From assembly GCF_001499655.1 (NCBI RefSeq), contig NZ_LN879502.1:2542001-2606000 (forward strand): a stretch of 64,000 nt of DNA, in the 5' to 3' direction. Below the pieces are notes generated by a model that was not told the DNA's origin, ran no database searches, and saw only the letters and a list, made by a program, of their open reading frames with translations. Position 1 is the stretch's first letter; each line of letters opens with the position of its first letter. Source of the stretch: Candidatus Protochlamydia naegleriophila. Lineage in GTDB: Bacteria > Chlamydiota > Chlamydiia > Chlamydiales > Parachlamydiaceae. Of this stretch, positions 36,907 to 46,605 are shown in pieces. The translations under genes were made by a program, and so were the position numbers.

Positions 36907-38205
36907 TCAAGAAAAATGACTGCGCGCTTCATCCAAACTCGAGCAAAAACCAGAAATGGCATGTTTAACAGTTAGACTTGGAAGACGCTCTTCCAAAGAT
37001 AGGGCTTCCATATCTTCTTCGAGATCTTTTTTCAAAAAAGTGAGCTGTCTATGAATCATGACATACCCAACAGCCTGAACTTCATCATTTCCATCAATGC
37101 CATCCACTGCAACATTCAAAACCAAAGGTACTTTGGCATCCACTTTAATTAGTTGATCCTGAACGTCGATTGTGAAACAAAAGCTCTCTGCTTGCATAAA
37201 ATGCGCCTTACTAAAAGGTGATTCACTCTCATACCATTCTTGAGGCCAATAATTAAGCATCCAAGCGACAACTTGGTCAGCTACAAGTGATTGATGGACA
37301 ACAGAGCCCAAACGCTCAAAAACCTTCTGCCCCATCCCCTGCACCATAGCCCATGCAATCTCATTGCCTTTAACAGGCTGATCTATTAAATCGTATATCA
37401 GCTGATTATTTAAAAATATTTTTCTAAAACGAGTACAATCGACAAAAAACTGCTCAGGCACGTTCAATCGTCCTTCAGTTTTAGGCATGGCAATCTCGAC
37501 TTTTTTCGTCAGCGAAGGGTCGACCATAAACTCCCTAATTTTTTGCATTAAAGCAGGAGAATTCTCCTCCGAATGAGGATGAATAAACGCATGCAGACGT
37601 TGCTCCGCCTTGCCGTATAAGGGATGAGAAGAAGATTTTGCGAAATACCCCCAATTGGACAGAGAATGGCTCAACTGATTAGCCGCCATGCTAGCAAGAC
37701 CCGGTAAGGAAAGATTGGGAACATAGTGGCTCCATGCATAAGACAGCCAGGCCCCTACCTTCTTTTCTGCTTGAACGGATGTTTCAAACTTTTCTTGCCT
37801 TGATTCAATCATCACTAAAGCAGAGTTCAAATCGTTAAGCCCTTGCTCAATCTGGCTGCACAACTGACTATTTTGCCCTTTTACACTGAGAAGTGTTCCC
37901 AGGCCTTGAATGGCCTCTACTACTTCTTTTTCACTAATCTGAAAGCTGCTGTCCGACTTGATAAAAGCCACTATCTTCTTTGTCAAAATAGGTAAATGGT
38001 CCAAATCGCGGCTCCAACCACACCAAGTAGACATATAATTGTACACTTTTTGCCTTGTCGTTCCCTCCGCAGAAGTCGCAATCGCATGATCCGTCACATA
38101 CACTTCATCACCTGTACTCGCAACGTGACGCAACTGATATAAATTGTGCAAAGTTTCTCTAACTTGATCGACTTCTAAAGACGCATGTGAAGAAAAAGAA
38201 AACAT
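36907..38205 (-). CDS. Hypothetical protein, lineage-specific
   Basis: 432 residues, soluble, no signal peptide or membrane segment. I recognise no family. Composition is mixed helical with a Trp/Tyr-rich middle (WLSYAWSHYVPNLSLPG, about residues 152-170) and a C-terminal part with beta strands (FCFTIDVQDQLIKVDAKVPLVLNVAVDG). The general build, a few hundred residues without exported signal, is common for chlamydial effectors. It lies between sdhC and tatD, where Chlamydia has no gene, so it interrupts an otherwise conserved order. Confidence 0.8.
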   Translation of the reverse strand: MFSFSSHASLEVDQVRETLHNLYQLRHVASTGDEVYVTDHAIATSAEGTTRQKVYNYMSTWCGWSRDLDHLPILTKKIVAFIKSDSSFQISEKEVVEAIQGLGTLLSVKGQNSQLCSQIEQGLNDLNSALVMIESRQEKFETSVQAEKKVGAWLSYAWSHYVPNLSLPGLASMAANQLSHSLSNWGYFAKSSSHPLYGKAEQRLHAFIHPHSEENSPALMQKIREFMVDPSLTKKVEIAMPKTEGRLNVPEQFFVDCTRFRKIFLNNQLIYDLIDQPVKGNEIAWAMVQGMGQKVFERLGSVVHQSLVADQVVAWMLNYWPQEWYESESPFSKAHFMQAESFCFTIDVQDQLIKVDAKVPLVLNVAVDGIDGNDEVQAVGYVMIHRQLTFLKKDLEEDMEALSLEERLPSLTVKHAISGFCSSLDEARSHFS

Positions 38206-38307
38206 GAAATAAACCTTTAATTCGAATAAATTAAAAGTTAATTATAATGAATAAAGTTCTTCTTTAGATTAAATGAAATTAAAGAACTTATAAAAAGATC
38301 CAAGAAA

Positions 38308-39102
38308 CTAATGTGGCAGATTAAATAGTTCGCATGCATTTTGAGCGGTTGCTTGTGCAACCTCTTCGATGGGAATGCCTTTGATGGAGGCAATAAAGGC
38401 GGCCGTTTCGGCGACAAAGGCAGGTTCATTAGTTTTACCCCGGTGTTTTTGGGGGGCGAGATAGGGAGTATCAGTTTCGATCAAGAGCTGCGACAAAGGG
38501 ACTTCTCTTGCCACTTGTTGCAGTTCGATGCTTTTTTTGAAGGTCACGATGCCGCTTAAGGAGAGCATCCATCCTCTTTTTAAAACCTCTTCCGCCTCAT
38601 GCATGGTGCCGGTAAAGCAGTGCAGCACGCCGGGTGCATGGCGTCCATTGACTTGATAGTCCGCATCGAGAATCTCAAAAAAATCGGCAAAGGCTTCTCG
38701 GCAATGAATGACTACAGGAAGCCTGCACTCCAAAGCCAGGTGCAAGTAGCGTCGCAAGAAGGCTTGTTGGACGGACCTTGCAGAATGCTCATAATAATAA
38801 TCGAGTCCTGTTTCTCCAACTGCTTTTAGCAGTCCTTGGCGTGCGCAAGTGGCGATGCTTTCGAATACCAATTCTCCCTCTGCTTCCACATCATGCGGGG
38901 TCGTAGCAGCCGCTTGATAAATCCAAGGATAGCGGCGCGAAAGCTCTAATCCCCTCTCCAAGGTCACAAGATCGGTACAGATATTGACGATGGCACGAAC
39001 ATGTGCCTGCTCCGCCCTTTCGATGAGAGCATCTACCTGGTCAAAAACAGCAGTACTCGTCAAGTGAGCATGAGAATCGATAAAAAAAGGCATTTGACTC
39101 AT
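38308..39102 (-). CDS. tatD: TatD-family metal-dependent hydrolase
   Basis: TatD signatures in order: FIDSHAHLTS with the HxH metal ligands, AVGETGLDYYY with the bridging Glu, PVVIHCREAF, VLHCFTGTMHEAEEVL and LIETDTPYLAP with the metal-binding Asp. The family has 3'-5' exonuclease activity on DNA. The ATG at 39102 (MSQMPFF) is preferred; a longer frame to 39177 adds residues unlike the family. In Chlamydia the homologue (yabD) also sits between sdhC and dsbD. Confidence 0.92.
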   Translation of the reverse strand: MSQMPFFIDSHAHLTSTAVFDQVDALIERAEQAHVRAIVNICTDLVTLERGLELSRRYPWIYQAAATTPHDVEAEGELVFESIATCARQGLLKAVGETGLDYYYEHSARSVQQAFLRRYLHLALECRLPVVIHCREAFADFFEILDADYQVNGRHAPGVLHCFTGTMHEAEEVLKRGWMLSLSGIVTFKKSIELQQVAREVPLSQLLIETDTPYLAPQKHRGKTNEPAFVAETAAFIASIKGIPIEEVAQATAQNACELFNLPH

Positions 39103-39354
39103 TACTTTAATCCGTGTTGCCCCCTCTCGCTCAAAGCCTGATCTTAAAGCCAGGGATGCTATGTCCGTCATAAGCAAAACTTGAGAGTTTGGCGAGGCAG
39201 GAGGTTAGCAAGGTTTTAAATGAAGCTGCGTGCGACTAACTTATAGGGGAATATAACTCTACTAGCTGCGCCAAAATAAATAAAACAGTTTTTAGCAAAA
39301 AGCTCGATCCGCTTTTCAGGATCCTTTTATCAGGCTAGCGAAGACAGCTATCAA

Positions 39355-39395
39355 TTTTTCCCTATCAGCCATGTTCGACATGGCCGATAGGAAAA
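39355..39395 (-). terminator. Long hairpin downstream of dsbD
   Basis: CTATCAGCCATGT, loop TCG, ACATGGCCGATAG, extended by TTTTCC/GGAAAA outside. One mismatch and one bulge. It lies 47 bases after the dsbD stop. The rest of 39103-39441 contains nothing I can support. Confidence 0.55.
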
Positions 39396-39441
39396 TCTAT
39401 CTTTTGCTAGCCTGTAGCACTTGCCTAAAGATAGAGTGCAA

Positions 39442-41679
39442 TCAGGGGGTTAATGCGACCTCTTCACTATTCATAGCAGAATCGATGTGTTGCGTCACAA
39501 CGTCGGTCGTCAGGACTTGTGGTAAGATGATTGGAGCTTGCTTTTCATCTTTTCCATAAAGGACGTAGAGCGGCACGCTATTGCGTCCAAACTTACTCAA
39601 CTCTTCTGTAATGACAGGATCGTTCTTTGTCCAGTCTGCAACCATTTTAACAACGCCTTCATCGGCCAATCTTTTCTCAACATCTTCTGAATCTAAAACC
39701 ATGTGATTGGCTTGGCAAATCAGACACCACTTTGCTGTGAAGTCGATCAAGACTGGACGTCCTTGCTTGCGCAATTCTGCGACTCGTTCAGGAGAAAACG
39801 TCTCCCATCCTTGCCACTCTCCCTTTTGTCCCTTTGCAAGCGAACTATCTTGATACCAAGATGCGCGCGGGAAAATGATGGCTTGAATACCAGCAAACAT
39901 AAATAAAGCAACAAACGCATAGGCTAGAAGCCTTTTCCTACGGCTCACAAGTGGTGTGCTTCCTTTGCCATACACCCAGGCTCCAATTGAGAAGCACAAG
40001 AATCCTGCCAATACGCAGATAAGCGACAATGTATTGGTTTGGGCACTAAAGACCCACAGAAGCCATAGCACTGTTGCGATTAATATAAAGCCCATTAGCT
40101 CTTTGAATGTTTCCATCCAAGCCCCAGGCTTTGGCATGAATCGCAAGAATGAAGGAAAGGCCGCCAGCAATAAATAAGGAAAACACATTCCCAATCCCAA
40201 CACCGTAAAAATCAAGAGCGATTGGAAGACGGGCAAGGTCACAGCAAAGCCAACTGCCGACCCTAAAAATGGACCCGTACAAGGCGTTGCCACAGCTGTT
40301 GCCAAAACACCGCTTAAGAATGATCCCGTAAATCCAGCCGACTGCGTTGCTTTTTCAGCTTGAGTCTGGCCTGCCCACGAAGCAAAGAACATTCCCCACT
40401 CAAACATCCCAAACAGGCTCAAGGCAAAGATAAATAAGACTGATGCCAAGATGATGACGAAGAGAGGCTCTTGCAACTGGAATCCCCAACCCACGGCTTG
40501 TCCATAGGCACGCAACATCAGCATGGCAGAAGCCAAAGCCCAAAAAGAGAGGATCACACCAAGAGAAAACATTAAGCCGTGCTTGATCGTTAAAGAACGG
40601 CTCTGGCCCGCCATTTTAATAAAGCTCATGACTTTAAAAGACATCACGGGCAGTACGCAAGGCATCAGATTCAAAATCATTCCCCCAACAAAAGCGAAGA
40701 CGAGGGCAAGGGCAAGTCCGCCTTCAAAAGTAGCGTGTGTCTGAGAGGCTGTAGCACTCTTGATGCCAATCGAATTTGAACTAAGACTAGAATGATCTAA
40801 AACGCTCAAAAGATCGTCATTGGCTTCCTCAATTGGAGTATCGATGTCAAAAGCTTGTACATTTTCTTCGGCACCCTGCTGGGTATGGACAACTAAGACC
40901 CCTTTTAAAATCTGACTCTTCGCCCCTATCTCATCGCTGCCTTTTAAATTCACGAAATAGCGATTGTCTGTTTTATGGTTGGCAACAGTTGGATCAACCG
41001 AATGGTCGATGACATCTTTTTGCTCAGGGAAGAAATAGACTCCGACAATATTATTAGATTGCGGCTCTTGGTCGGCATTGGGAACTTCAATTTGAACGAT
41101 GCCCTCTTTGCGAACCGTTTTAAACTCTGCATGCGAAGTAGGCATCTTAGCTCGTGCATTGCTAAATAGAGCAACAGCCTCTTGACTCGTTTGAGGCATC
41201 CCGTCTTGGGACGTAACTTTGATCGAAACCGGAGCCGATCCTGGCTGACAAGTTAGGGCAGAGCAAACAAGCCACTTGACTTGCGCATCTAATTGAATAG
41301 GCTGATTCGAGGGAAGATCGGCTGGCGGACTCAGCATGCTCAAAAGGACAACTTCGCCCTTATAGCCAAATCCAACCATGTCAGCAACCGTAAATTTTTC
41401 CGGAAAAGGCCATTGGAGAGGTCCCGCTTCAAACCCGGGCGGAAGCTTCCATTCTATTTTAAGAGGCATCCCGGCGTCTCCTGGATTCTTCCAATACACA
41501 TGCCAGTCATCTTCAATATTCAAATGGATGGCAACCCAAAAGGGGCGGCCGGGCTGAATCGTCTCTTCCTCCTGAACTAATTTGACCTGTACATGCGCAG
41601 GGCCACCAAATCCCGCAAAGGACTGCAAAGGTAACGCAAGCCCAATTAACAGTAAAAAGAAACGAATATAATAATTCAT
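39442..41679 (-). CDS. dsbD: Thiol:disulfide interchange protein DsbD-like
   Basis: 745 residues. A signal peptide is followed by an exported N-terminal domain (about 25-310; WHVYWKNPGDAGMPLKIEW) of the kind found before many bacterial DsbD proteins. Eight membrane helices then carry the two redox cysteines in NLMPCVLPVMSFK and VATPCTGPFLGSAVG. The C-terminal thioredoxin domain has FTAKWCLICQANH (CxxC) and GRNSVPLYVLYG. It passes electrons from cytoplasmic thioredoxin to exported disulfide isomerases; chlamydial outer membranes are heavily disulfide-linked. The position between tatD and tolQ is as in Chlamydia. Confidence 0.93.
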   Translation of the reverse strand: MNYYIRFFLLLIGLALPLQSFAGFGGPAHVQVKLVQEEETIQPGRPFWVAIHLNIEDDWHVYWKNPGDAGMPLKIEWKLPPGFEAGPLQWPFPEKFTVADMVGFGYKGEVVLLSMLSPPADLPSNQPIQLDAQVKWLVCSALTCQPGSAPVSIKVTSQDGMPQTSQEAVALFSNARAKMPTSHAEFKTVRKEGIVQIEVPNADQEPQSNNIVGVYFFPEQKDVIDHSVDPTVANHKTDNRYFVNLKGSDEIGAKSQILKGVLVVHTQQGAEENVQAFDIDTPIEEANDDLLSVLDHSSLSSNSIGIKSATASQTHATFEGGLALALVFAFVGGMILNLMPCVLPVMSFKVMSFIKMAGQSRSLTIKHGLMFSLGVILSFWALASAMLMLRAYGQAVGWGFQLQEPLFVIILASVLFIFALSLFGMFEWGMFFASWAGQTQAEKATQSAGFTGSFLSGVLATAVATPCTGPFLGSAVGFAVTLPVFQSLLIFTVLGLGMCFPYLLLAAFPSFLRFMPKPGAWMETFKELMGFILIATVLWLLWVFSAQTNTLSLICVLAGFLCFSIGAWVYGKGSTPLVSRRKRLLAYAFVALFMFAGIQAIIFPRASWYQDSSLAKGQKGEWQGWETFSPERVAELRKQGRPVLIDFTAKWCLICQANHMVLDSEDVEKRLADEGVVKMVADWTKNDPVITEELSKFGRNSVPLYVLYGKDEKQAPIILPQVLTTDVVTQHIDSAMNSEEVALTP

Positions 41680-41731
41680 TAATATCTCCTGACTTTAGAC
41701 GGCTTAATTTACTTAAGCCTTTTATACACGA

Positions 41732-41858
41732 AGTACCCGAAAACTTGGTTTCTACTGTGCCAAAGCCTACGGACTCAAGACCAAAGCCCTTATTGAACTC
41801 ATGATCGCTTGAATGACCGAAACCTTATATTGCCTCAAAAACCAATTTTTCGGGTACT
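41732..41858. repeat. Fold-back inverted repeat, 127 bp
   Basis: The ends are a 19-base inverted repeat (AGTACCCGAAAACTTGGTT; its complement on the right has one mismatch) around an 89-bp interior without an ORF. A small hairpin (GGCTTAA/TTAAGCC, 41701-41719) sits next to it in the dsbD leader. Confidence 0.55.
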
Positions 41859-41962
41859 CCGCATATAGATGAAGTTTCACTCACTGGCAAAAGTCATCAA
41901 CTAAGTTTTTTTATTTCTCCCTATATACTCTATCTCTTGACAAATAGGATCTCAATCAGTTA

Positions 41963-41992
41963 TTCAATGTTAAGTAATAGGATAACTATAAT
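41963..41992 (+). promoter_or_regulatory. Possible promoter of the tol operon
   Basis: A perfect TATAAT at 41987-41992 lies 57 bases before tolQ, but the -35 (TTCAAT, spacer 18) is weak. A TTGACA at 41937 has no good partner -10. Confidence 0.35.
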
Positions 41993-42048
41993 AATAAAAT
42001 TTAAAATTACAATCAAGCAATTTAAATCAAACTATAAAGGAACTGTAA

Positions 42049-42801
42049 ATGTATGTAAATCATAATATATTAGCTAGTAATCCTTTCTTTGAAGCTTATT
42101 CAGAATCTGATTTATTAGGCAAATTAATATTTATTGGGCTTTATGCACTTTCAATTTGCAGTTGGATTGTATTGCTTCATAAGTTGTGGTTGACCCATCA
42201 AGCTAAGAAATATGCTTTCAGATTTCATGAAACTTTCCTCATGCAAAAAGCCAATCCTTTAAGCCTTGACTGCGAGACGATCAGCCAGAAAAAGAGCATC
42301 AATCCCTTTTTAGACCTCTATCGCGTCTTAAAAAGGCAGTCTCTCGATCTTTTGGCTAAGAATCGCCACTTTGCTCAAACCTCGGAGTCGGCAAACAGTT
42401 CCAATACGAGCCTTTCTTTGAGCGACATTGACTTTGTGGCTTCGCACTTATCGACGCAGATGTCTGCGCAAGTCAAGCATCTGGAAAAAAATCTATATAT
42501 TCTTTCAACGACGGTCAGTCTGGCTCCTTTTTTGGGATTATTGGGCACTGTGTGGGGAATTTTAACGACCTTTGCTGAAATGCAGACGCAGCATTCAGGA
42601 GGGGGAACCCATCAAATGGTTTTGAGTGGGCTGTCGCTTGCCCTGGCAACGACCGTTCTTGGGCTGATCGACGCTATTCCGGCTTTAATTGGCTACAATT
42701 ATTTAAAGAACGAGATTCGCGACTTTACCATGGAGATGGAAGGCTTTTCAAATGACATCTTAGCCGCCGTCGAACTCCAATACCGCAAAGTAGAGGCTTA
42801 G
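42049..42801 (+). CDS. tolQ: TolQ/ExbB-type proton channel subunit
   Basis: 250 residues with three membrane helices: LIFIGLYALSICSWIVLLHKLW, then a long cytoplasmic loop, STTVSLAPFLGLLGTVWGILTTF and GLSLALATTVLGLIDAIPALIGYN. The GLLGTVWGI and LALATTxxGL motifs line the proton path. With TolR it energises TolA for Tol-Pal, which constricts the outer membrane during division. AAAGGAACTG precedes the ATG. First gene of the tol block. Confidence 0.93.
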   Translation: MYVNHNILASNPFFEAYSESDLLGKLIFIGLYALSICSWIVLLHKLWLTHQAKKYAFRFHETFLMQKANPLSLDCETISQKKSINPFLDLYRVLKRQSLDLLAKNRHFAQTSESANSSNTSLSLSDIDFVASHLSTQMSAQVKHLEKNLYILSTTVSLAPFLGLLGTVWGILTTFAEMQTQHSGGGTHQMVLSGLSLALATTVLGLIDAIPALIGYNYLKNEIRDFTMEMEGFSNDILAAVELQYRKVEA

Positions 42802-43029
42802 CGGCAGACGCTCCAAAAAGGAGCTGGAATCTAGCGTGCAAATCATTCCTTTAGGTGGAGTGCAAAATCGCCCTTTAGTATGGTAGTCGCAAAATGGCAA
42901 AAAATATGCTTTTTGTGCAAAAGCTCCTCTTTTGATCAAAGTGAGTGAATCGGCTCCTTTTGGCAAAGCTTCTTTTGATTGCACACAAGACTATCATAAA
43001 TTTTCATTTCTACAAGAGACGGATGTACG

Positions 43030-43458
43030 ATGACAAGAAGCCGCCTATCCTTTCCTCATTCATCGGCTCATGAAGAGCCAACTGTTAATTTAACCCCTTT
43101 GATTGACGTTGTCTTTGTCATATTGATCATGTTTATTGTCATCGCCCCCTTGCTGGAACAGGACCGAGTCGAATTAGCCGACGCTCCCCACCTTCCCCTG
43201 CAATCGACTCAATCGGTTCAAGAGAGCAGCCCCATTACGGTTCACGTGCACGCCGATAACACTATTTGGTTTAATCTCCAACCAACGACCCTGTATCAAT
43301 TGGTCGAGCAGCTTAAAGAAGCCAAAACACACTATCCTACTGTCACCCCTCAAATCTTCCACGACAAGAAAGCCCATTTTGGCACCTATCAATCTGTAAA
43401 AAACGCTGCCGAAGAGGCCGGATTTTCAAAGATGGATATTATTTTAAAACCCGCTTAA
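43030..43458 (+). CDS. tolR: TolR/ExbD-type protein
   Basis: 142 residues with one N-terminal helix: NLTPLIDVVFVILIMFIVIAPL, containing the conserved proton-carrying Asp after NLTPLI. The C-terminal part is an exported peptidoglycan-contacting domain. It works with TolQ in a 5:2 type complex. A 228-base gap to tolQ has no ORF. The next gene starts 16 bases downstream. Confidence 0.93.
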   Translation: MTRSRLSFPHSSAHEEPTVNLTPLIDVVFVILIMFIVIAPLLEQDRVELADAPHLPLQSTQSVQESSPITVHVHADNTIWFNLQPTTLYQLVEQLKEAKTHYPTVTPQIFHDKKAHFGTYQSVKNAAEEAGFSKMDIILKPA

Positions 43459-43474
43459 GTAGTCCAATCGTCCT

Positions 43475-44683
43475 ATGCAAGGCTATTCTTCATCCTTCAT
43501 TTCCTTCGAAAACCGCCAATCCCAGCAAGCGGCTTGGTGGATCATAAGCTTTGCCGTCGTGGCTAGCCACGTTTTGCTTCTTCTCTTTGGAGCTTTTTGG
43601 TCAGCTGCAGCTCCTAAAAAAGAGACCAAGCGGGTCGTTGTCACAACCATCACCTTGAATCCAAAGGTGCAGGAAGTGGCGCAGATCCCACGATCGACCA
43701 CTCCCCCCAGTACTCTACCCCTTCCCCCCGCTCCTCCCAAAGAAGAACTCATCGCAAAAGCCGAGCCTCTGCCTCCCGCTCCTGCCAAGCCTATTCTTAA
43801 AGAAGACATCGCTCCTCCCTTGCCACCAGTACTCACAAAACCCGTGGCTGAGCCTTTGATAGCTCCCGCTTCTGCTCCAGAACCAGCCGAAGTTCCCAAA
43901 CGCGAGACCAAAGCAGTCAAGCCGGCCGAAAAAAAAATAGAGGCTAAGCCAGAGAAAAAAGCGGCAAAACCAGCGCCCAAGACAGCAACGCCAGAACCTA
44001 AGAAAGTAGCCCCGGCTAAAAAAACGACTCCAGCGCCCGCTGCCAAAAAACAGGCGGAACCGATTGTCAAAAAACCAGCCAAGGAAGAAGCCAATAAAAA
44101 TAGCCTAGCCGAAGCCGAAAAAAAGCGGCAAAAAGAGGCCGCGGCCGCCAAAGAAGCGGCTCTTGCGAAAGAGGCGGCTGCACATAAAGAAGCCGAAAGG
44201 CTCCGGCAGCAAGAGATTGCGGCAGCTCAAGAGGTTGCTCGTAAGAAACAACAAGAATTACTTGCCAAAGCCAAAGAAAACCTGACCAAGGCAGGCGAAA
44301 CACGCAACAAGATGAGCGCCGTTCCCTCTCTTGCCTTAGAAAGCTCCTCCATTCCCCGGCAAATTGAAAGCCTTCAAATCGATGCTTTACCAACTGGATC
44401 GACTCCCGCTCAGCTGAATGCTCGGGAAATCAGCTATCGCGATGAGGTCGCTCAGCGCTTGAAGCTCAATCTGCGCTTGCCCGATCATGGATCGGTCAAA
44501 GTCAAGTTGACCCTCGATCGCTCAGGCAAGGTCTCTCAGGTTACCATCGTTGCAAGCGAAAGCCAAAAAAACAAGCAGTATATCGAAAAGACATTGCCCA
44601 CCCTCTTCTTCCCAAGCTTTGGCAATCAATTTGAAGGAGCATCGCAATATACGTTTTTAGTCACCTTAAACAATGATTACTAA
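43475..44683 (+). CDS. tolA: TonB/TolA-like energy transducer
   Basis: 402 residues. A single helix (WWIISFAVVASHVLLLLFGAFW) near residue 20 is followed by a Pro-rich segment (about 70-140), a Lys/Ala/Glu-rich helical segment (about 145-275) and a small C-terminal domain, ISYRDEVAQRLKLNLRLP...VKVKLTLDRSGKVSQVTI, of TonB/TolA type. Such proteins span the periplasm and transmit force from TolQR to TolB/Pal. The residue bias explains the long ORFs on the other strand. Chlamydia CT598 holds the same place. Confidence 0.85.
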   Translation: MQGYSSSFISFENRQSQQAAWWIISFAVVASHVLLLLFGAFWSAAAPKKETKRVVVTTITLNPKVQEVAQIPRSTTPPSTLPLPPAPPKEELIAKAEPLPPAPAKPILKEDIAPPLPPVLTKPVAEPLIAPASAPEPAEVPKRETKAVKPAEKKIEAKPEKKAAKPAPKTATPEPKKVAPAKKTTPAPAAKKQAEPIVKKPAKEEANKNSLAEAEKKRQKEAAAAKEAALAKEAAAHKEAERLRQQEIAAAQEVARKKQQELLAKAKENLTKAGETRNKMSAVPSLALESSSIPRQIESLQIDALPTGSTPAQLNAREISYRDEVAQRLKLNLRLPDHGSVKVKLTLDRSGKVSQVTIVASESQKNKQYIEKTLPTLFFPSFGNQFEGASQYTFLVTLNNDY

Positions 44684-44735
44684 CCGATTGATTAGAGGGT
44701 GTCTGAGTATTCAAACAATTTATTTAAGAGTCTTT

Positions 44736-46136
44736 ATGAATCCATTACGCTACTTTTTTTTATGGCTAAGTGCCATTGCATGCCTGCTTTCCCTCTCAGC
44801 TCCTCTTTGTGCAGAAGAGGATGAAGGAGATGCCATTATCGTTCGCTTGGCTACCGAAAGCCCCCTGGTTCCTCTCTATCTAGCCCCTTTAAGCTCTACG
44901 CAAACCGATTTTGTAGAGCCATATCTTCGCCAATTAGAATCCATTCTAGCCTTTGACTTAAATCACAATGGATCCACCTTTTTAGTCAAACGCAACCCAG
45001 TCAATGATCACTTGGCTACAGGCGGTGAGCCGAATAATCTAGGCCCTGCTCAAGCATGGCAGTCGCAAAACATTTTTTACGTAGTCAAAGCCCAACTGAC
45101 CGGCAAGTCTTTACAAGTCTTCATGCTAAGCGTAAATACGCAGAACTTGAAGAGTTCCGATCCCATTTCATTGACAGGAGATTTAAGCGAAGACCGCAAG
45201 GCTATTCATCGCGTGGCTGATATTATCCACAAGGCCCTCTTTGGAAAAGAAGGCATTGCGTCGACGCGCATCCTCTATACCGTTAAAACTCCCCTCGTCA
45301 ATAGCAGTCAAAAACTCACCTCAGACGTTTGGGAAGCAGATTACGATGGAGGCAATGCCCGTCAAGTTACACAAGAAAAATCGTTTTGCGTGACGCCTGC
45401 CTACCTTCCGCCCAAATCGGGCTATTTGACTGGAGGCTTTTTGTATGTCTCCTACCAGCTTGGCCAGCCTAAAATCTATGTCGCCAATTTAAAGGATGGA
45501 ACAGGACGCCGCCTGCTCTCTCTCAGAGGAAATCAGCTCATGCCGGCCCTATCCCAGCAAAGAGACAAAGTCGCTTTCATCAGCGATGCCACCGGCAATC
45601 CTGATCTCTTTCTCCAGCCCTTTAGCCCAGAAAATGGAGCCATTGGCAAGCCCCAACAAATTTTTTCAGCCAAGCAAGCCACCCAAAGCTCGCCTACCTT
45701 CAGTCCAGACGGCAAAAAAATCGCCTTCGTATCAGACAAGGATGGAGCTCCAAAAGTCTACGTCATCACTATTCCAGAGCCTGGCACAAGCTTGAAAAAT
45801 GTGAAGGCAACGCTCATCACCAAAAGAAACCGGGAAAGCTCGGCGCCTGTCTGGTCGCCAGATGGAACCAAAATAGCCTATTGTTCGCGCACCGACGGCA
45901 CAAGGCAGATCTGGATTTACGACTTCACAACGAATCAAGAAAGGCAGCTGACTCAAGGTCCTGGCAACAAGGAAAACCCATCCTGGGCTCCCAACAGCCG
46001 CCATCTTGTCTTCAACTCCTCCGACTCCCACGATAGCCAACTCTATCTCATCAATCTCAATCAAAGCAGCGCTACCAAAATTACATCCGGACAAGGAGAA
46101 AAGCGCTATCCAAGCTGGGAGCCGCGCTTTAAATAG
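44736..46136 (+). CDS. tolB: Tol-Pal system beta-propeller protein TolB
   Basis: 466 residues from the ATG before a signal peptide (FFLWLSAIACLLSLSAPLCAE). The N-terminal domain (about 30-160) is followed by propeller blades with the TolB repeat SPDGKKIAFVSDKDG, WSPDGTKIAYCSRTDG and a WAPNSRHLVFNS variant. It binds Pal in the periplasm. The longer frame starting 21 codons upstream overlaps tolA and is not preferred, since the signal peptide defines the start. A 13-bp hairpin follows. Confidence 0.95.
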   Translation: MNPLRYFFLWLSAIACLLSLSAPLCAEEDEGDAIIVRLATESPLVPLYLAPLSSTQTDFVEPYLRQLESILAFDLNHNGSTFLVKRNPVNDHLATGGEPNNLGPAQAWQSQNIFYVVKAQLTGKSLQVFMLSVNTQNLKSSDPISLTGDLSEDRKAIHRVADIIHKALFGKEGIASTRILYTVKTPLVNSSQKLTSDVWEADYDGGNARQVTQEKSFCVTPAYLPPKSGYLTGGFLYVSYQLGQPKIYVANLKDGTGRRLLSLRGNQLMPALSQQRDKVAFISDATGNPDLFLQPFSPENGAIGKPQQIFSAKQATQSSPTFSPDGKKIAFVSDKDGAPKVYVITIPEPGTSLKNVKATLITKRNRESSAPVWSPDGTKIAYCSRTDGTRQIWIYDFTTNQERQLTQGPGNKENPSWAPNSRHLVFNSSDSHDSQLYLINLNQSSATKITSGQGEKRYPSWEPRFK

Positions 46137-46144
46137 CAAGCTAA

Positions 46145-46177
46145 TGCAAGAATCAGAGATCGAATCTGATTCTTGCA
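46145..46177 (+). terminator. Hairpin after tolB
   Basis: A perfect 13-bp stem (TGCAAGAATCAGA and complement) with a 7-base loop begins 8 bases after the tolB stop; a CTTTTCCCTTGTTT tract lies a little downstream. Confidence 0.65.
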
Positions 46178-46605
46178 AATCGAAAGCTTTTCCCTTGTTT
46201 TATGTTAATCCCTTTACCCGCCACAGGCCAACCGATCTAACTGCATAAAGACCTTTAACTCATGAACAAAAACACTCCTCTAGATTATCTTTCAGAGCTA
46301 TAAATACAATAATCAACTAATCATCCTCGTCTCAAACAACTGAGAAGCAATAAAGATAAATTTTTTGAAACTTACCCTCATTTAAAACCACTCTGAAAGA
46401 ACGCCATGACCTTTAAGATACTCCATTGACAACTCCGCAACGCCTTTTGCACCCCACAGAAAAACGTATCCAATTGATATTTAAGCGCTTATTTCAAACA
46501 TCTAATTTATCGTGATTTTTTTTGCTAATATGGATTGGTTTTGTTAAAATCCATTTCCACAACAAATTTTCTTTTATCTCCTTCTAATTTCTGAGGAAGA
46601 AATCT
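46178..46605 (+). other. Spacer between tolB and pal
   Basis: No supported ORF. AT-rich toward pal with TTTTTTTGCTAATATGGATT and similar stretches, probably holding an independent pal promoter. GAGGAAG precedes the pal ATG. Confidence 0.4.

Noticed and set aside
43483-44151. Minus-strand ORF (222 codons) opposite the TonB/TolA-like gene
   Set aside because: Shadow of the Pro/Lys/Ala-rich plus-strand gene, which is in operon order with tolR and tolB.
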